Shown here in pieces: positions 33,295 to 42,089 of a DNA stretch of 64,000 nt. Location of the stretch: NCBI GenBank assembly GCA_959599095.1, contig CAUGGC010000002.1, positions 65,737-129,736 on the forward strand, given 5' to 3'. Under the pieces are notes generated by a model. That model was not told the DNA's origin. It did no database searches and saw nothing but the letters and a program-made list of their open reading frames with translations. Within the stretch, counting starts at the first letter, position 1. Every line of letters begins with the position of its first letter. Source of the stretch: an uncultured Collinsella sp. (GTDB lineage Bacteria > Actinomycetota > Coriobacteriia > Coriobacteriales > Coriobacteriaceae). The position numbers were made by a program, and so were the translations under genes.

Positions 33295-36069
33295 TTGGCG
33301 CGCGGATCTGCACAAAACGCCAAAGGCAATAAGGCCAACAACCAACCGGCATCTGCTAAGGGTGCCGGTTCCCATCTGCGTGCCAATAAGGGCCACGAGT
33401 CCGAGTTCGATGATTTCGAGCCCTTGGTCGAGCCCTCGGCCAACCGCGATATCGCCGGCGTGGTCATTGCCGTTTTGGCGATTGCGTCCTTTATTGCCGT
33501 GATTTCGCCGGCGACTGCGCCCGTTACGGCTGCGGTTGCCGGTTTCTACCACTTGGGCTTTGGTCTGGGCGCCTACGTGCTGCCGATCGTCATTTTGCTG
33601 TTTGCCGCCACGCTCTTTTTAGGCGAGGACTCGCCGCTCAACGCGCGCTCTGTTGCGGGCGGCGCCGTGGTCTTTATTGCCGTCGTCTCCATTCTTTCGT
33701 TGATGGTGCCGGGTACGAGCGACTCGTGCGACCTTATGTTCACGCCGCAAAATCTGTCCGCCTCGGGTGGCTACATCGGTGCGTTTATTGCGAGTGCGCT
33801 GCAAAATGCCCTGGGTAAGCCTATCGCGATGGTAGTCCTGCTGGGCCTTGTCGTCGTGGGCTTGGTCATCATTGGCTTTTCGGTGGGCGGCGTTTTGCGC
33901 TCTGCCCGCGACCGTGCGGCAGATTTTGCCGAGCGCCGTCGTGCCGACGTCAACGCGAGTCCGTGGGGTGACGATGAGGCCCTGTCGGTGCCTGGTATCG
34001 CCCGTCCGCACCTGAGCATTTTTCGTCAAAAGGGCTCCGATGCGGCCGTGACCACGGTCATGGGCAATGATGTGGACCCGGTTTTGGACGATGACGACGA
34101 GGATCCGTTTGTCGACGTGTCCGATGCCGTGGAGGCTGAGCGCGCTAAGACGACGCTGCTGCCGCGCCGTCATGCCAAGAAGAGCAAGGCCACACCCAAG
34201 TTGAATACAAGTGAGCCCGATCCGTCTTGGTCCGATAGCGAGATTGAGCTCACCGAGGGCGATGACGAGGACGACGAGGGTCTGATTGAGACCGCAAAGA
34301 CAACTTTGCTGCCGCGTCGCCATGCAAAGCGCGACCAGGTAACCGGTCAGCTTTCGATGGAAGACGACCCCGATAAGATCGACGAGTCCGAGCCGCCGTT
34401 TGCCGTGAATCCTGTCTCGGCAGCACCTCAGATCCCCGACTTCTTGAAGCATCCCAAGGTTGCCGATGCGCCTGCCTTGAGTGCTGTCGAATCGGCTGCG
34501 GCTAGCGATGGGGGAGCGGACGGCGGCGCTGCAGATAACGAGGGCGAAGAAGAGGACGGCCTCAAACTTCCGCCACTTGAGATTCTGCATGCCAACCCGC
34601 AGTCGGCTTCCTCTGCGTCTTCTGACAAGGAGCTGGAACAGACTGCCGAGTCGCTTCAGTCCACCTTGCTGGAGTTTGGTCGTAGTGCCCGCGTGGTCGG
34701 CTGGATCGCCGGCCCCACGGTGACGACCTTTAAGCTGCAACCTGGCGAGGGCGAGCGCGTGAGCAAGATTTCGAGCCTCGAGGACGATATCGCGCTATCG
34801 CTTGCTGCCCAGTCCGTGCGTATCTTTGCCCCGATCCCCGGCACCTCGCTTGTGGGTATCGAGATCCCCAATCGCAAGCGCCAGAACGTCAACCTGGGCG
34901 ACGTGCTTCCCTATGTGAAGGGCGGTCCGCTCGAGCTCGCCATCGGTCGAGATGCCGAGGGTACGCCGGTCGTCGCCGACCTTGCCAAGATGCCCCACCT
35001 GCTGATCGCCGGTACCACGGGTTCCGGTAAGTCGGTCATGATCAACTCCATCATCACGACCTTGCTCATGCGCGCCCTTCCCGAGGACGTTCGCCTGATC
35101 ATGGTCGACCCCAAGCGCGTCGAGCTTGCGGGCTATAACGGTCTGCCGCATCTTTACGTGCCTGTAGTGACCGAGCCCAAGCAGGCCGCGAGCGCTCTGC
35201 AATGGGCCGTGTCCGAGATGGAGCGTCGCCTGAAGGTCTTCGAGCGTCTCAACGTGCGTAAGATCTCGACCTACAACGAAAAGCAGGCCGCCGGCGAGTT
35301 TGAGCATTACGATAACCCGCCGCAAAAGATGCCCTACCTGGTCATCATCATCGACGAGCTCTCGGACCTGATGATGGTCGCCGGTAAGGATGTCGAGGCC
35401 TCGATCGTGCGTATTGCTCAGCTGGGCCGTGCTGCCGGTATTCACCTCATCGTGGCTACGCAGCGTCCGAGCTCCAACGTTGTGACGGGCCTCATCAAGG
35501 CCAACATCACCAACCGCATCGCCTTTAACGTCGCCACGGGCATCGACTCGCGCGTCATCATCGACCAGATGGGTGCCGAAAAGCTCACCGGTTTGGGCGA
35601 CATGCTGTTCTCTAAGGTCGACTGGGGCAAGCCCCGCCGTATCCAGGGCTGCTTTGTCTCGGATGATGAAATCAACGAGATCGTCGAGTTCGTCAAGTCG
35701 CAGAGCGAGCCCGACTACCACGAGGAGATCCTGTCTGCCGTGGCGCCCGCTTCCATGTCCATGGCGGGTGGCGGCGGCATTGTCCGTACCGGAGTCGCCG
35801 AGCCGCAAGACGATGATCCGCTCATTTGGGAAGCCGCCCATATTGTGGTGGAATCGCAGCTTGGCTCCACATCTGGCCTGCAGCGTCGTCTGAAGGTTGG
35901 CTATGCGCGTGCCGGGCGTATTATGGATATGCTGGAAGAAAAGGGTGTCGTCGGCCCGCCCGACGGTTCTAAGCCGCGCGAGGTCCTGTTGGACGAGGAG
36001 GGGCTTGCCGCGCTGGAGTCTGTCGATGCCGAGATGGCACGTGAAGATCGTGAGTTTGGAGGATTCTGA
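33295..36069 (+). CDS. ftsK: DNA translocase FtsK/SpoIIIE
   Basis: Hexameric septal DNA pump that clears and resolves chromosomes at division. The 924-residue product starts at TTG with GGAGG upstream. It has four or so membrane helices within residues 50-205, a long acidic linker (about 220-445), the alpha and beta motor domains with Walker A GTTGSGKS near residue 575, and a C-terminal gamma winged helix (AAHIVVESQLGSTSGLQRRL). The linker contains the same 11 residues, KTTLLPRRHAK, twice, 50 residues apart (starting at about 285 and 335). It overlaps the next gene by one base (TGATG). Confidence 0.94.
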   Translation: MARGSAQNAKGNKANNQPASAKGAGSHLRANKGHESEFDDFEPLVEPSANRDIAGVVIAVLAIASFIAVISPATAPVTAAVAGFYHLGFGLGAYVLPIVILLFAATLFLGEDSPLNARSVAGGAVVFIAVVSILSLMVPGTSDSCDLMFTPQNLSASGGYIGAFIASALQNALGKPIAMVVLLGLVVVGLVIIGFSVGGVLRSARDRAADFAERRRADVNASPWGDDEALSVPGIARPHLSIFRQKGSDAAVTTVMGNDVDPVLDDDDEDPFVDVSDAVEAERAKTTLLPRRHAKKSKATPKLNTSEPDPSWSDSEIELTEGDDEDDEGLIETAKTTLLPRRHAKRDQVTGQLSMEDDPDKIDESEPPFAVNPVSAAPQIPDFLKHPKVADAPALSAVESAAASDGGADGGAADNEGEEEDGLKLPPLEILHANPQSASSASSDKELEQTAESLQSTLLEFGRSARVVGWIAGPTVTTFKLQPGEGERVSKISSLEDDIALSLAAQSVRIFAPIPGTSLVGIEIPNRKRQNVNLGDVLPYVKGGPLELAIGRDAEGTPVVADLAKMPHLLIAGTTGSGKSVMINSIITTLLMRALPEDVRLIMVDPKRVELAGYNGLPHLYVPVVTEPKQAASALQWAVSEMERRLKVFERLNVRKISTYNEKQAAGEFEHYDNPPQKMPYLVIIIDELSDLMMVAGKDVEASIVRIAQLGRAAGIHLIVATQRPSSNVVTGLIKANITNRIAFNVATGIDSRVIIDQMGAEKLTGLGDMLFSKVDWGKPRRIQGCFVSDDEINEIVEFVKSQSEPDYHEEILSAVAPASMSMAGGGGIVRTGVAEPQDDDPLIWEAAHIVVESQLGSTSGLQRRLKVGYARAGRIMDMLEEKGVVGPPDGSKPREVLLDEEGLAALESVDAEMAREDREFGGF

Positions 36070-37580
36070 TGGCTGCACGCTTTGGTGACATGCTGCTTGA
36101 GCAGCGTCGCCGAATGGGCCTTTCCATTCAGCAAGTCGCCAACACCATCAAAATCAGGCCGCAGATCATCGAGTTTTTCGAGACCGGTAACTTTGCTTCG
36201 ATGCCGCCGCGCGGCTATGCGCAGGGCATGATTTCGAGTTATGCTCGCTTTTTGGGCCTCAATCCGCGCGAGGTCGTCAATGCCTACTTTGACGATCTGA
36301 TGGCATACGAACGCGAGACGTCGCAGCAGGGCGGTCGTTTTCAGGACGCCGCCGGCTACGTTAATTCGCGTTCCTCGGTCGATAACGGGCGCTTCCTGAT
36401 GGTTCAGGGCGGTCGTTCGACCCGCTATGGACAGCGTCCTCAGCAGGCCGGTTATATTACCGAGACGGGTTCGGGCGAGGAGATTCGCTCGCAGCGTGAC
36501 CGGTTCCGCAGTACGCCGATGCCCGAGGACCGCGCACTCCCCGCTGCTCGCGGCGTGGCGCGTGACCCTCGTGCCGGCTACGGCGACGGCGGCTATTCCG
36601 ATCGCGGTTACCGTGGTGTCTCCACCGGACGCTCTCGCGGTGGCTATGCGGATGCCGATACCACACAGGTGACGCCGCGTCTTCGCTCTCAATCGCAGCC
36701 GTATGGCCAGCGCTCTTCGGCTCCGCGTGCGGGACAGCGTGGCTATCAAGGCCGCGGTGAACTTGCGCCCCGCTCGGGTCAGCGCAGCCTTCAGGGCCAG
36801 GGTGGCTATCGTGGCCGTTCCGATAGCAATCGTGGTTGTATGCCTCAGGGAGGCGGCCGCAGCAGTTCCAGTCGTGGACGCGGCGGATCACGTACTCCTC
36901 AAAACAACGGGCTCGATCCGCGTATCGTCTACGCCGGCATCGGTGCCGTTGCGCTGCTGTTGATTGTGCTCATCGTGGTGCTTCTGCGCGGCTGCGCATC
37001 TTCGGCGCCCGAGACCACGCCCGAGACGCCCACTGCTACCAAGACGACGACCAAGAAGTCTTCTAAGAAGACCGAAACGGTCGACGAGGACGAAGACACC
37101 GATGAGGCGACGGATGAGTCGACTGACTCGGACGCTACCAAGACGACGGCCAAGAAGGAAGAGAACGAGGTCACGAAGGTCAAAGTCTCCGTTGCCAAGG
37201 GAAAGACCGCGTGGATTGAGGTCAAGGTCGACGGCAAGTCGGTCTATGGCGCCCAAGCGACTGGCCCCTTTGAGCAGGAGTACACGCCCGAGTCCTCGAT
37301 CGAGATCACCACGTCCAAGCCTTCCGATGTCACCGTTACCAAGAACGGTGAAAAGGTCCGTTACGACACCAAGACCTCGGGCGTGGCGCGTGTGACGATC
37401 ACCGTTCCCAAGAAGGAGACGACTGATTCCGAGAATGGTGAAAGTTCTGATGGTACCGACACCACCGATGGTGCCGATACCACCGACGTTACCGATGCCC
37501 AGTCCGCGGATGGCGCCGATACCGCAACTGACGGTCAGACGCCCACCGATTCTACCGACTATTCGTACGATAGCTACTAA
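36069..37580 (+). CDS. RodZ-like membrane protein with N-terminal helix-turn-helix
   Basis: The 503-residue product has an XRE-type helix-turn-helix (about residues 5-70: GLSIQQVANTIKIRPQIIEF), a long Arg/Gly/Ser/Tyr-rich disordered region (110-280), one membrane helix (about 287-307, ending LLRGC), a Thr/Lys/Glu-rich stretch, a C-terminal beta domain like DUF4115 (KGKTAWIEVKVDGKSVYG), and an Asp/Thr-rich tail. This is the RodZ plan, linking shape or division proteins to the membrane, and it sits behind ftsK. Cytoplasmic N-terminus and outer C-terminal domain are inferred. Confidence 0.8.
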   Translation: MAARFGDMLLEQRRRMGLSIQQVANTIKIRPQIIEFFETGNFASMPPRGYAQGMISSYARFLGLNPREVVNAYFDDLMAYERETSQQGGRFQDAAGYVNSRSSVDNGRFLMVQGGRSTRYGQRPQQAGYITETGSGEEIRSQRDRFRSTPMPEDRALPAARGVARDPRAGYGDGGYSDRGYRGVSTGRSRGGYADADTTQVTPRLRSQSQPYGQRSSAPRAGQRGYQGRGELAPRSGQRSLQGQGGYRGRSDSNRGCMPQGGGRSSSSRGRGGSRTPQNNGLDPRIVYAGIGAVALLLIVLIVVLLRGCASSAPETTPETPTATKTTTKKSSKKTETVDEDEDTDEATDESTDSDATKTTAKKEENEVTKVKVSVAKGKTAWIEVKVDGKSVYGAQATGPFEQEYTPESSIEITTSKPSDVTVTKNGEKVRYDTKTSGVARVTITVPKKETTDSENGESSDGTDTTDGADTTDVTDAQSADGADTATDGQTPTDSTDYSYDSY

Positions 37581-37606
37581 GCCGCTCGTACGCGAAAGGA
37601 AACATC

Positions 37607-38104
37607 ATGGCTAAAGATTCCAGCTTCGACGTCGTGTCCGAGGTCAACATGCAAGAGGTCGACAACGCCTTTCAGCAGACCACGCGCGAGATTTCCCAGC
37701 GCTATGACCTTAAGGATTCCGGCGCTACGATCGAGCTTTCGAAGGGCGACAAGCTCTTTACGATTAACGCCCCGGCCGACTTTGTCTCCAAGCAGATTAT
37801 TGACGTGCTGAGCTCCAAGCTCATCAAGCGCGGCATCGACCTCAAGGCTGTCTCGTGGGATGCTCCGCAGGCGGCATCGGGCGGCACCGTGCGCGTGCTC
37901 GGCCATATCGTCGAGGGTATCGACCAGGCGACCGCCAAGAAGATCAACAAGGACATCAAGGACCAAAAGCTCAAGGTCAAGGTGACCATCGAGGCCGACA
38001 AGCTGCGTGTTTCCTCTGCTTCGAAGGACGCGTTGCAGACCGTGATCCAGTTCCTGCGCGACCAAGACTACGGCCAGCCGCTGCAGTTCACCAACTACCG
38101 CTAA
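37607..38104 (+). CDS. yajQ: YajQ family nucleotide-binding protein
   Basis: Member of the YajQ (DUF520) family; a Xanthomonas homologue binds cyclic di-GMP, but the function in gram-positives is open. The 165-residue product begins MAKDSSFDVVSEVNMQEVDN and ends RDQDYGQPLQFTNYR, both diagnostic. GAAAGGAAA precedes the ATG. It lies between the RodZ-like gene and rimO. Confidence 0.92.
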   Translation: MAKDSSFDVVSEVNMQEVDNAFQQTTREISQRYDLKDSGATIELSKGDKLFTINAPADFVSKQIIDVLSSKLIKRGIDLKAVSWDAPQAASGGTVRVLGHIVEGIDQATAKKINKDIKDQKLKVKVTIEADKLRVSSASKDALQTVIQFLRDQDYGQPLQFTNYR

Positions 38105-38131
38105 TATCAATCGAAAGGACCGCTCTCCAAC

Positions 38132-39481
38132 ATGGATACACCGTTGGGCTCCGTGCTCTACATCACCCTCGGGTGCGCTAAGAACGAGGTTGACACCGAC
38201 CGCATGCGTTCTCTTTTGACCGCCGCGGGCTACGAGGAGGCATTCGACCCGCAGGATGCCGATATCGCCATCGTCAATACTTGCTCGTTCCTCGCCTCCG
38301 CAACGTCCGAGAGCATCGAGACCACGCTCGAGCTCGCCAACGAGGTTCAGGACGGCGTTCGTTCTTGCCCCATCGTCATGTGCGGCTGCGTGCCGTCGCG
38401 CTATGGCGATGACCTGCCTGACGAGCTGCCCGAGGTCGCTGCCTTTGTGAAGGCCGACGAGGAAGACGGCATCGTGGCGGTCATTGATGGCGTGCTGGGT
38501 GTCGAGCGTGAGATTGCAGCCTATATCCCGCAGGTCAAACGTACCGTCGAGGGTGCTGTCGCCTACGTCAAGATTTCCGATGGCTGCAACCGCTTCTGCA
38601 GCTTCTGCATGATCCCCTATATTCGCGGTCGCTATCATTCGCGCAATGCCGAGAGCATCATCTCCGAGGTGCGCGACCTGGTTGCCGGCGGTGTGCGCGA
38701 GATCGTGCTGATCGGCCAGGACACGGGCATCTGGGGTACCGACTTTGCCGACGAGGACGTCGCCGATGGCTCGCCGCGCAATCTGGCACAGCTGCTGCGT
38801 GCCGTCGCTGAGGCCGTGCGTCCGCACAACGTCTGGGTCCGCGTGCTCTACCTGCAGCCCGAGGGCATGACTGACGAACTCATCGAGACGATACGCGATA
38901 CGCCCGAGGTGCTGCCCTATATCGATATCCCCGTGCAGCACTGCGACGCGCGCATCCTCAAGGCCATGCGTCGCTCCGGTTCGCGCCAGGAGCTCGAGGA
39001 TCTGTTCCGCGACCTTCGCGAGCGCATCCCCGGTATCGTGATTCGCTCCACGGCCATGGTCGGCTTCCCGACCGAGACCGACGACGAGTTTCGTGATCTT
39101 ATCGACTTTATGGACACCGTCGGCTTTGACTACACGAGCGTCTTTGCATACTCGCAGGAGGAGGGCAGCCTGGCCGCTAAGATGGAGGGTCAGGTCGATG
39201 AGGAGGTTAAGCTCGAGCGCGCCCAGGAGGCCATGGACCTGGCCGAGTCGCTCGGCTTTGCCGCCACCGCCGCCCATGTGGGCGAGCGCGCCCAGGTGAT
39301 CGTCAACGGTATCGAAGAGACCGAGGACGGCGCCGAGCTGATCGGCCATGCCTGGTTCCAGGCGCCCGATTCCGATGGAGCGGTGCATCTGGACGCCAGC
39401 GAGGCGTCCGTGGGCGATATTCTGACTGTCGAGTTTACCGATAGCTTCTGCTATGAGCTTATCGGTCATGTTGTGGAGTAG
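38132..39481 (+). CDS. rimO: Ribosomal protein S12 methylthiotransferase RimO
   Basis: Radical SAM enzyme that methylthiolates an Asp of ribosomal protein S12. The 449-residue product has YITLGCAKNEVDTDRM, NTCSFLASA, the radical SAM motif CNRFCSFCMIP (with GCNRFCSFC typical of RimO) and a C-terminal TRAM domain. GAAAGGA lies upstream. pgsA follows 9 bases later, the usual rimO-pgsA-cinA-recA order in gram-positives. Confidence 0.94.
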   Translation: MDTPLGSVLYITLGCAKNEVDTDRMRSLLTAAGYEEAFDPQDADIAIVNTCSFLASATSESIETTLELANEVQDGVRSCPIVMCGCVPSRYGDDLPDELPEVAAFVKADEEDGIVAVIDGVLGVEREIAAYIPQVKRTVEGAVAYVKISDGCNRFCSFCMIPYIRGRYHSRNAESIISEVRDLVAGGVREIVLIGQDTGIWGTDFADEDVADGSPRNLAQLLRAVAEAVRPHNVWVRVLYLQPEGMTDELIETIRDTPEVLPYIDIPVQHCDARILKAMRRSGSRQELEDLFRDLRERIPGIVIRSTAMVGFPTETDDEFRDLIDFMDTVGFDYTSVFAYSQEEGSLAAKMEGQVDEEVKLERAQEAMDLAESLGFAATAAHVGERAQVIVNGIEETEDGAELIGHAWFQAPDSDGAVHLDASEASVGDILTVEFTDSFCYELIGHVVE

Positions 39482-39490
39482 GAGAGCGTC

Positions 39491-40129
39491 GTGGCTAACG
39501 AGAGCAATAAGGAACTGACGAGTGTCTGGACGCCCGCCAACATCGTGACGTGCGTTCGCATCGTCTTTATCCCGGTGTTCATGATCGTGTCGGCGCTTTC
39601 TCACACGAGTGTTGCCGGTACGGATTGGAGCACCTTCGACGGCCCGCTCGCCGCCGCTGCCTTCATTCTGTATGTGATCCTGTCGTGCACCGATAAGGTC
39701 GACGGTTATCTGGCGCGTTCGCGCAACGAGATCACCGACTTCGGTAAATTCTTGGACCCCATCGCCGATAAGCTGCTCGTGTTCTCGGCCCTGCTGCTGT
39801 TCTTGGATTTTGGCGCGGTGACCGTGTGGTCCGTGTTCATTATCCTGTTCCGTGAGCTTCTGGTGAGCGCCCTTCGCATGGTCGCGAGTGCGGCCGGTGT
39901 GGTCGTTGCGGCCGATAAGCTCGGCAAGTACAAGACGGCAACCACGATGGTCTCCATTTGCGGTTACCTGTGCGTTTTTGCTATGGCCGGCTTGCACCTT
40001 GGCCCGGTGGCGCTGACGCTCGGCATCTACTCGGTGTCGCGCTTCCTGTATGCCGTTGCCGTTGTCCTGACCGTTATCTCGGGCGCCCAGTACTTCTGGA
40101 ACTGCCGCAAGATCGTCTTTTCGGTCTAG
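39491..40129 (+). CDS. pgsA: CDP-diacylglycerol-glycerol-3-phosphate 3-phosphatidyltransferase
   Basis: Membrane enzyme making phosphatidylglycerol phosphate. The 212-residue product starts at GTG and has the CDP-alcohol motif (DKVDGYLAR, then G and two Asp: FGKFLDPIADK), plus about five membrane helices. It is flanked by rimO and cinA as is usual for pgsA. A second family member is at 60350-61054. Confidence 0.9.
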   Translation: MANESNKELTSVWTPANIVTCVRIVFIPVFMIVSALSHTSVAGTDWSTFDGPLAAAAFILYVILSCTDKVDGYLARSRNEITDFGKFLDPIADKLLVFSALLLFLDFGAVTVWSVFIILFRELLVSALRMVASAAGVVVAADKLGKYKTATTMVSICGYLCVFAMAGLHLGPVALTLGIYSVSRFLYAVAVVLTVISGAQYFWNCRKIVFSV

Positions 40130-40135
40130 GTCCTG

Positions 40136-40672
40136 GTGGGTATGACGGACTCTTTTGAGCAGATTTCCGCACACAACGAGGAGCTGGCGCGCGATATTGT
40201 CGAGCGCGCGAGCGCTCGGGGCGTGACGGTTTCGACGGCTGAGTCGCTGACGGCGGGTATGATCGCATCGACGATTACCGATATCCCGGGCGCCTCGGCG
40301 GTGCTGCGTGGCGGTGCGGTGACCTATTGCGATGAGATTAAGCATCGCGTTCTTGGTGTTGAGCAGGAGACGCTCGACCGCTATACCGCGGTGTCGCATC
40401 AGACCGCGCGCGAGATGGCGGTGGGTTCGCTGGAGCTGTACCAGAGCGATATTGCAGTGAGCGCAACGGGTTATGCCGGCCCCGGCGGTGGCACTGAGGA
40501 CGATCCGGCGGGCTCTTTCTATATTGGCTGGGCGTATCGTTCCGCCGATGGGGGCGTGCCGGTCGTGGACTCTGTGCGCTGCCACTATGAGGGCGACCGT
40601 TCGTGTGTTCGTGCCCATGCGGTCGCGGAGGCACTGGGTCGCATTGTCTGCGTGCTCGATTCTATGGAATAG
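40136..40672 (+). CDS. cinA: CinA C-terminal domain protein (nicotinamide-nucleotide amidohydrolase)
   Basis: PncC-type domain that deamidates nicotinamide mononucleotide in NAD recycling; full-length CinA is co-expressed with recA in competence regulons. The 178-residue product contains the domain only (VSTAESLTAGMIASTIT, SATGYAGPGGGTEDDPAG). The N-terminal MoeA-like domain of full CinA is missing. The start is uncertain: GTG at 40136 or ATG at 40142. A terminator separates it from recA. Confidence 0.9.
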   Translation: MGMTDSFEQISAHNEELARDIVERASARGVTVSTAESLTAGMIASTITDIPGASAVLRGGAVTYCDEIKHRVLGVEQETLDRYTAVSHQTAREMAVGSLELYQSDIAVSATGYAGPGGGTEDDPAGSFYIGWAYRSADGGVPVVDSVRCHYEGDRSCVRAHAVAEALGRIVCVLDSME

Positions 40673-40678
40673 ACGTGT

Positions 40679-40703
40679 TTTAAGGGGCCTCCGAGCCCCT
40701 TAA
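40679..40703 (+). terminator. Intrinsic terminator after cinA
   Basis: TTAAGGGGC and GCCCCTTAA pair around CTCCGA; short U-tract. It ends the rnj to cinA run ahead of the recA promoter. Confidence 0.75.
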
Positions 40704-40779
40704 TTGTGGAGATAGGGACCTTAGGCTCATTTGGCGTTTGTGCTGGTTGTAGATGTATTTTTGCCTGCCTTGTTCATAT

Positions 40780-40847
40780 TTGGTCCTTTGTGGTCAAGCA
40801 TTTGGTCAGTGTTTGGTCGGCGTTTGGTTGGGTTTTGGAAAGACCGC
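40780..40847 (+). promoter_or_regulatory. Phased TTTGGTC repeats upstream of recA
   Basis: TGGTC or TTTGGTC-like words recur at 40781, 40791, 40802, 40813 and 40824, i.e. 10-12 bp apart, one per helical turn. The last repeat runs into the 25-bp element shared with comEA (40823-40847). The array ends 23 bases before the recA -35, an arrangement expected for an activator binding one face of the DNA. Confidence 0.55.
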
Positions 40848-40870
40848 CTGCATATGATTGGCCTGAACGG

Positions 40871-40899
40871 TTGACCACGAACAGCCGTTCGTTTATTAT
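40871..40899 (+). promoter_or_regulatory. recA promoter with LexA (SOS) box in the spacer
   Basis: TTGACC (40871-40876), 17 bases, TATTAT (40894-40899). The spacer contains CGAACAGCCGTTCG (40878-40891), a perfect match to the gram-positive/actinobacterial SOS box CGAAC-N4-GTTCG. LexA bound there would block RNA polymerase directly. Confidence 0.85.
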
Positions 40900-40929
40900 C
40901 GATGCAGGTTGTTAAGAGGAGGGCTATTC

Positions 40930-42078
40930 ATGGCCAAGAATTCAGGTCCCGTACGTACCGTTCATGCTCGCACGACGGGTAAAGAGCGCGATGAGATGAT
41001 CGCCACCACCAAGGCCGAGATCGAGAAGAAATTCGGCCAGGGTTCCATCATGAGGTACGGCGACGGTGGTCCCGAGCTCGAGGTCGAGGCCATTCCCACG
41101 GGCGCCCTGGCCCTCGATGCCGCGCTGGGTATCGGCGGCGTGCCGCGCGGCCGTATCGTCGAGATTTACGGTCCTGAGTCCTCTGGTAAGACGACGCTTT
41201 CGCTTGAGATCCTGGCCGAGGCCCAGGCAATGGGTGGCGTTGTGGCATTTATCGATGCCGAGCACGCGCTCGATCCCACGTATGCCGCGCGCATCGGCGT
41301 GGATATCGACGAGGTACTGATTTCCCAGCCCGATACGGGTGAGCAGGCGCTCGAGATCGTTGACATGCTCGTGCGTTCCGGCGCCATCGATGCCATCGTC
41401 GTCGACTCCGTCGCCGCGCTGACCCCGCGTGCCGAGATCGAGGGAGAAATCGGCGACACTACGGTCGGTCTTCAGGCTCGCCTGATGAGCCAGGCGCTCC
41501 GCAAGCTCGCCGGCTCGCTGTCCAAGTCCAACACGACGTGCATCTTCATTAACCAGCTGCGTGAGAAGATCGGCGTCATGTTCGGCAACCCCGAGACCAC
41601 GACGGGCGGCCGCGCCCTTAAGTTCTTCTCTTCGGTGCGTATCGACATTCGCCGCATCGACAGCATTAAGCTTAAGGACGAGGTTATCGGTAACCGCGTG
41701 CGCGCCAAGGTCGTTAAGAACAAGGTGGCAGCTCCGTTCCGTTCTGCTGAGTTCGACATCATGTACGGTACGGGCATCTCTAAGGAGGGCTCGATTCTGG
41801 ACATGGCTGTCGAGTGCGGCATTTGCAAGAAGATGGGCTCCTGGTTTGCCTATGGCGAGGATAAGCTCGGCAACGGTCGCGAGGCCGCCAAGGCGTTCCT
41901 GCGCGAACACCCCGATTGTGCCGACGAGATTGAGCATAAGGTCCGCCTTGCCTGTGGACTTGAGTTTGATGACGATGCTCCGTCCGAGGTCGAGCTGACC
42001 GATCAGCCTGCGCCTGAGGAGTTTGACGAACTTTACGCCATCGATGGTTCCGCCATGCTCGATGATGACGACGAGTAG
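40930..42078 (+). CDS. recA: Recombinase RecA
   Basis: Forms filaments on single-stranded DNA, drives strand exchange and triggers LexA self-cleavage. The 382-residue product has Walker A GPESSGKT (81-88), VDSVAALTPRAEIEGE, and loop 2 region FGNPETTTGGRALKF. The C-terminus is longer and more acidic than in Escherichia coli RecA. ATG at 40930 follows AAGAGGAGG. It is driven by the SOS promoter at 40871 and followed by its modulator recX. Confidence 0.97.
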   Translation: MAKNSGPVRTVHARTTGKERDEMIATTKAEIEKKFGQGSIMRYGDGGPELEVEAIPTGALALDAALGIGGVPRGRIVEIYGPESSGKTTLSLEILAEAQAMGGVVAFIDAEHALDPTYAARIGVDIDEVLISQPDTGEQALEIVDMLVRSGAIDAIVVDSVAALTPRAEIEGEIGDTTVGLQARLMSQALRKLAGSLSKSNTTCIFINQLREKIGVMFGNPETTTGGRALKFFSSVRIDIRRIDSIKLKDEVIGNRVRAKVVKNKVAAPFRSAEFDIMYGTGISKEGSILDMAVECGICKKMGSWFAYGEDKLGNGREAAKAFLREHPDCADEIEHKVRLACGLEFDDDAPSEVELTDQPAPEEFDELYAIDGSAMLDDDDE

Positions 42079-42089
42079 CGGTTACGCTC

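Noticed and set aside
37577..40618. A 1013-codon open frame on the minus strand opposite yajQ, rimO, pgsA and cinA
   Set aside because: It covers four well-identified plus-strand genes and its translation is a repetitive Arg/His/Gly/Asp-rich sequence with no domain; long antisense frames are a normal by-product of high G+C codon usage.
40780..40835. Repeated TTTGGTC words upstream of recA considered as a CRISPR array
   Set aside because: The unit is only 5-7 bases with 10-12 bp spacing, far too short for CRISPR repeats and spacers; regulatory repeats are the better reading.
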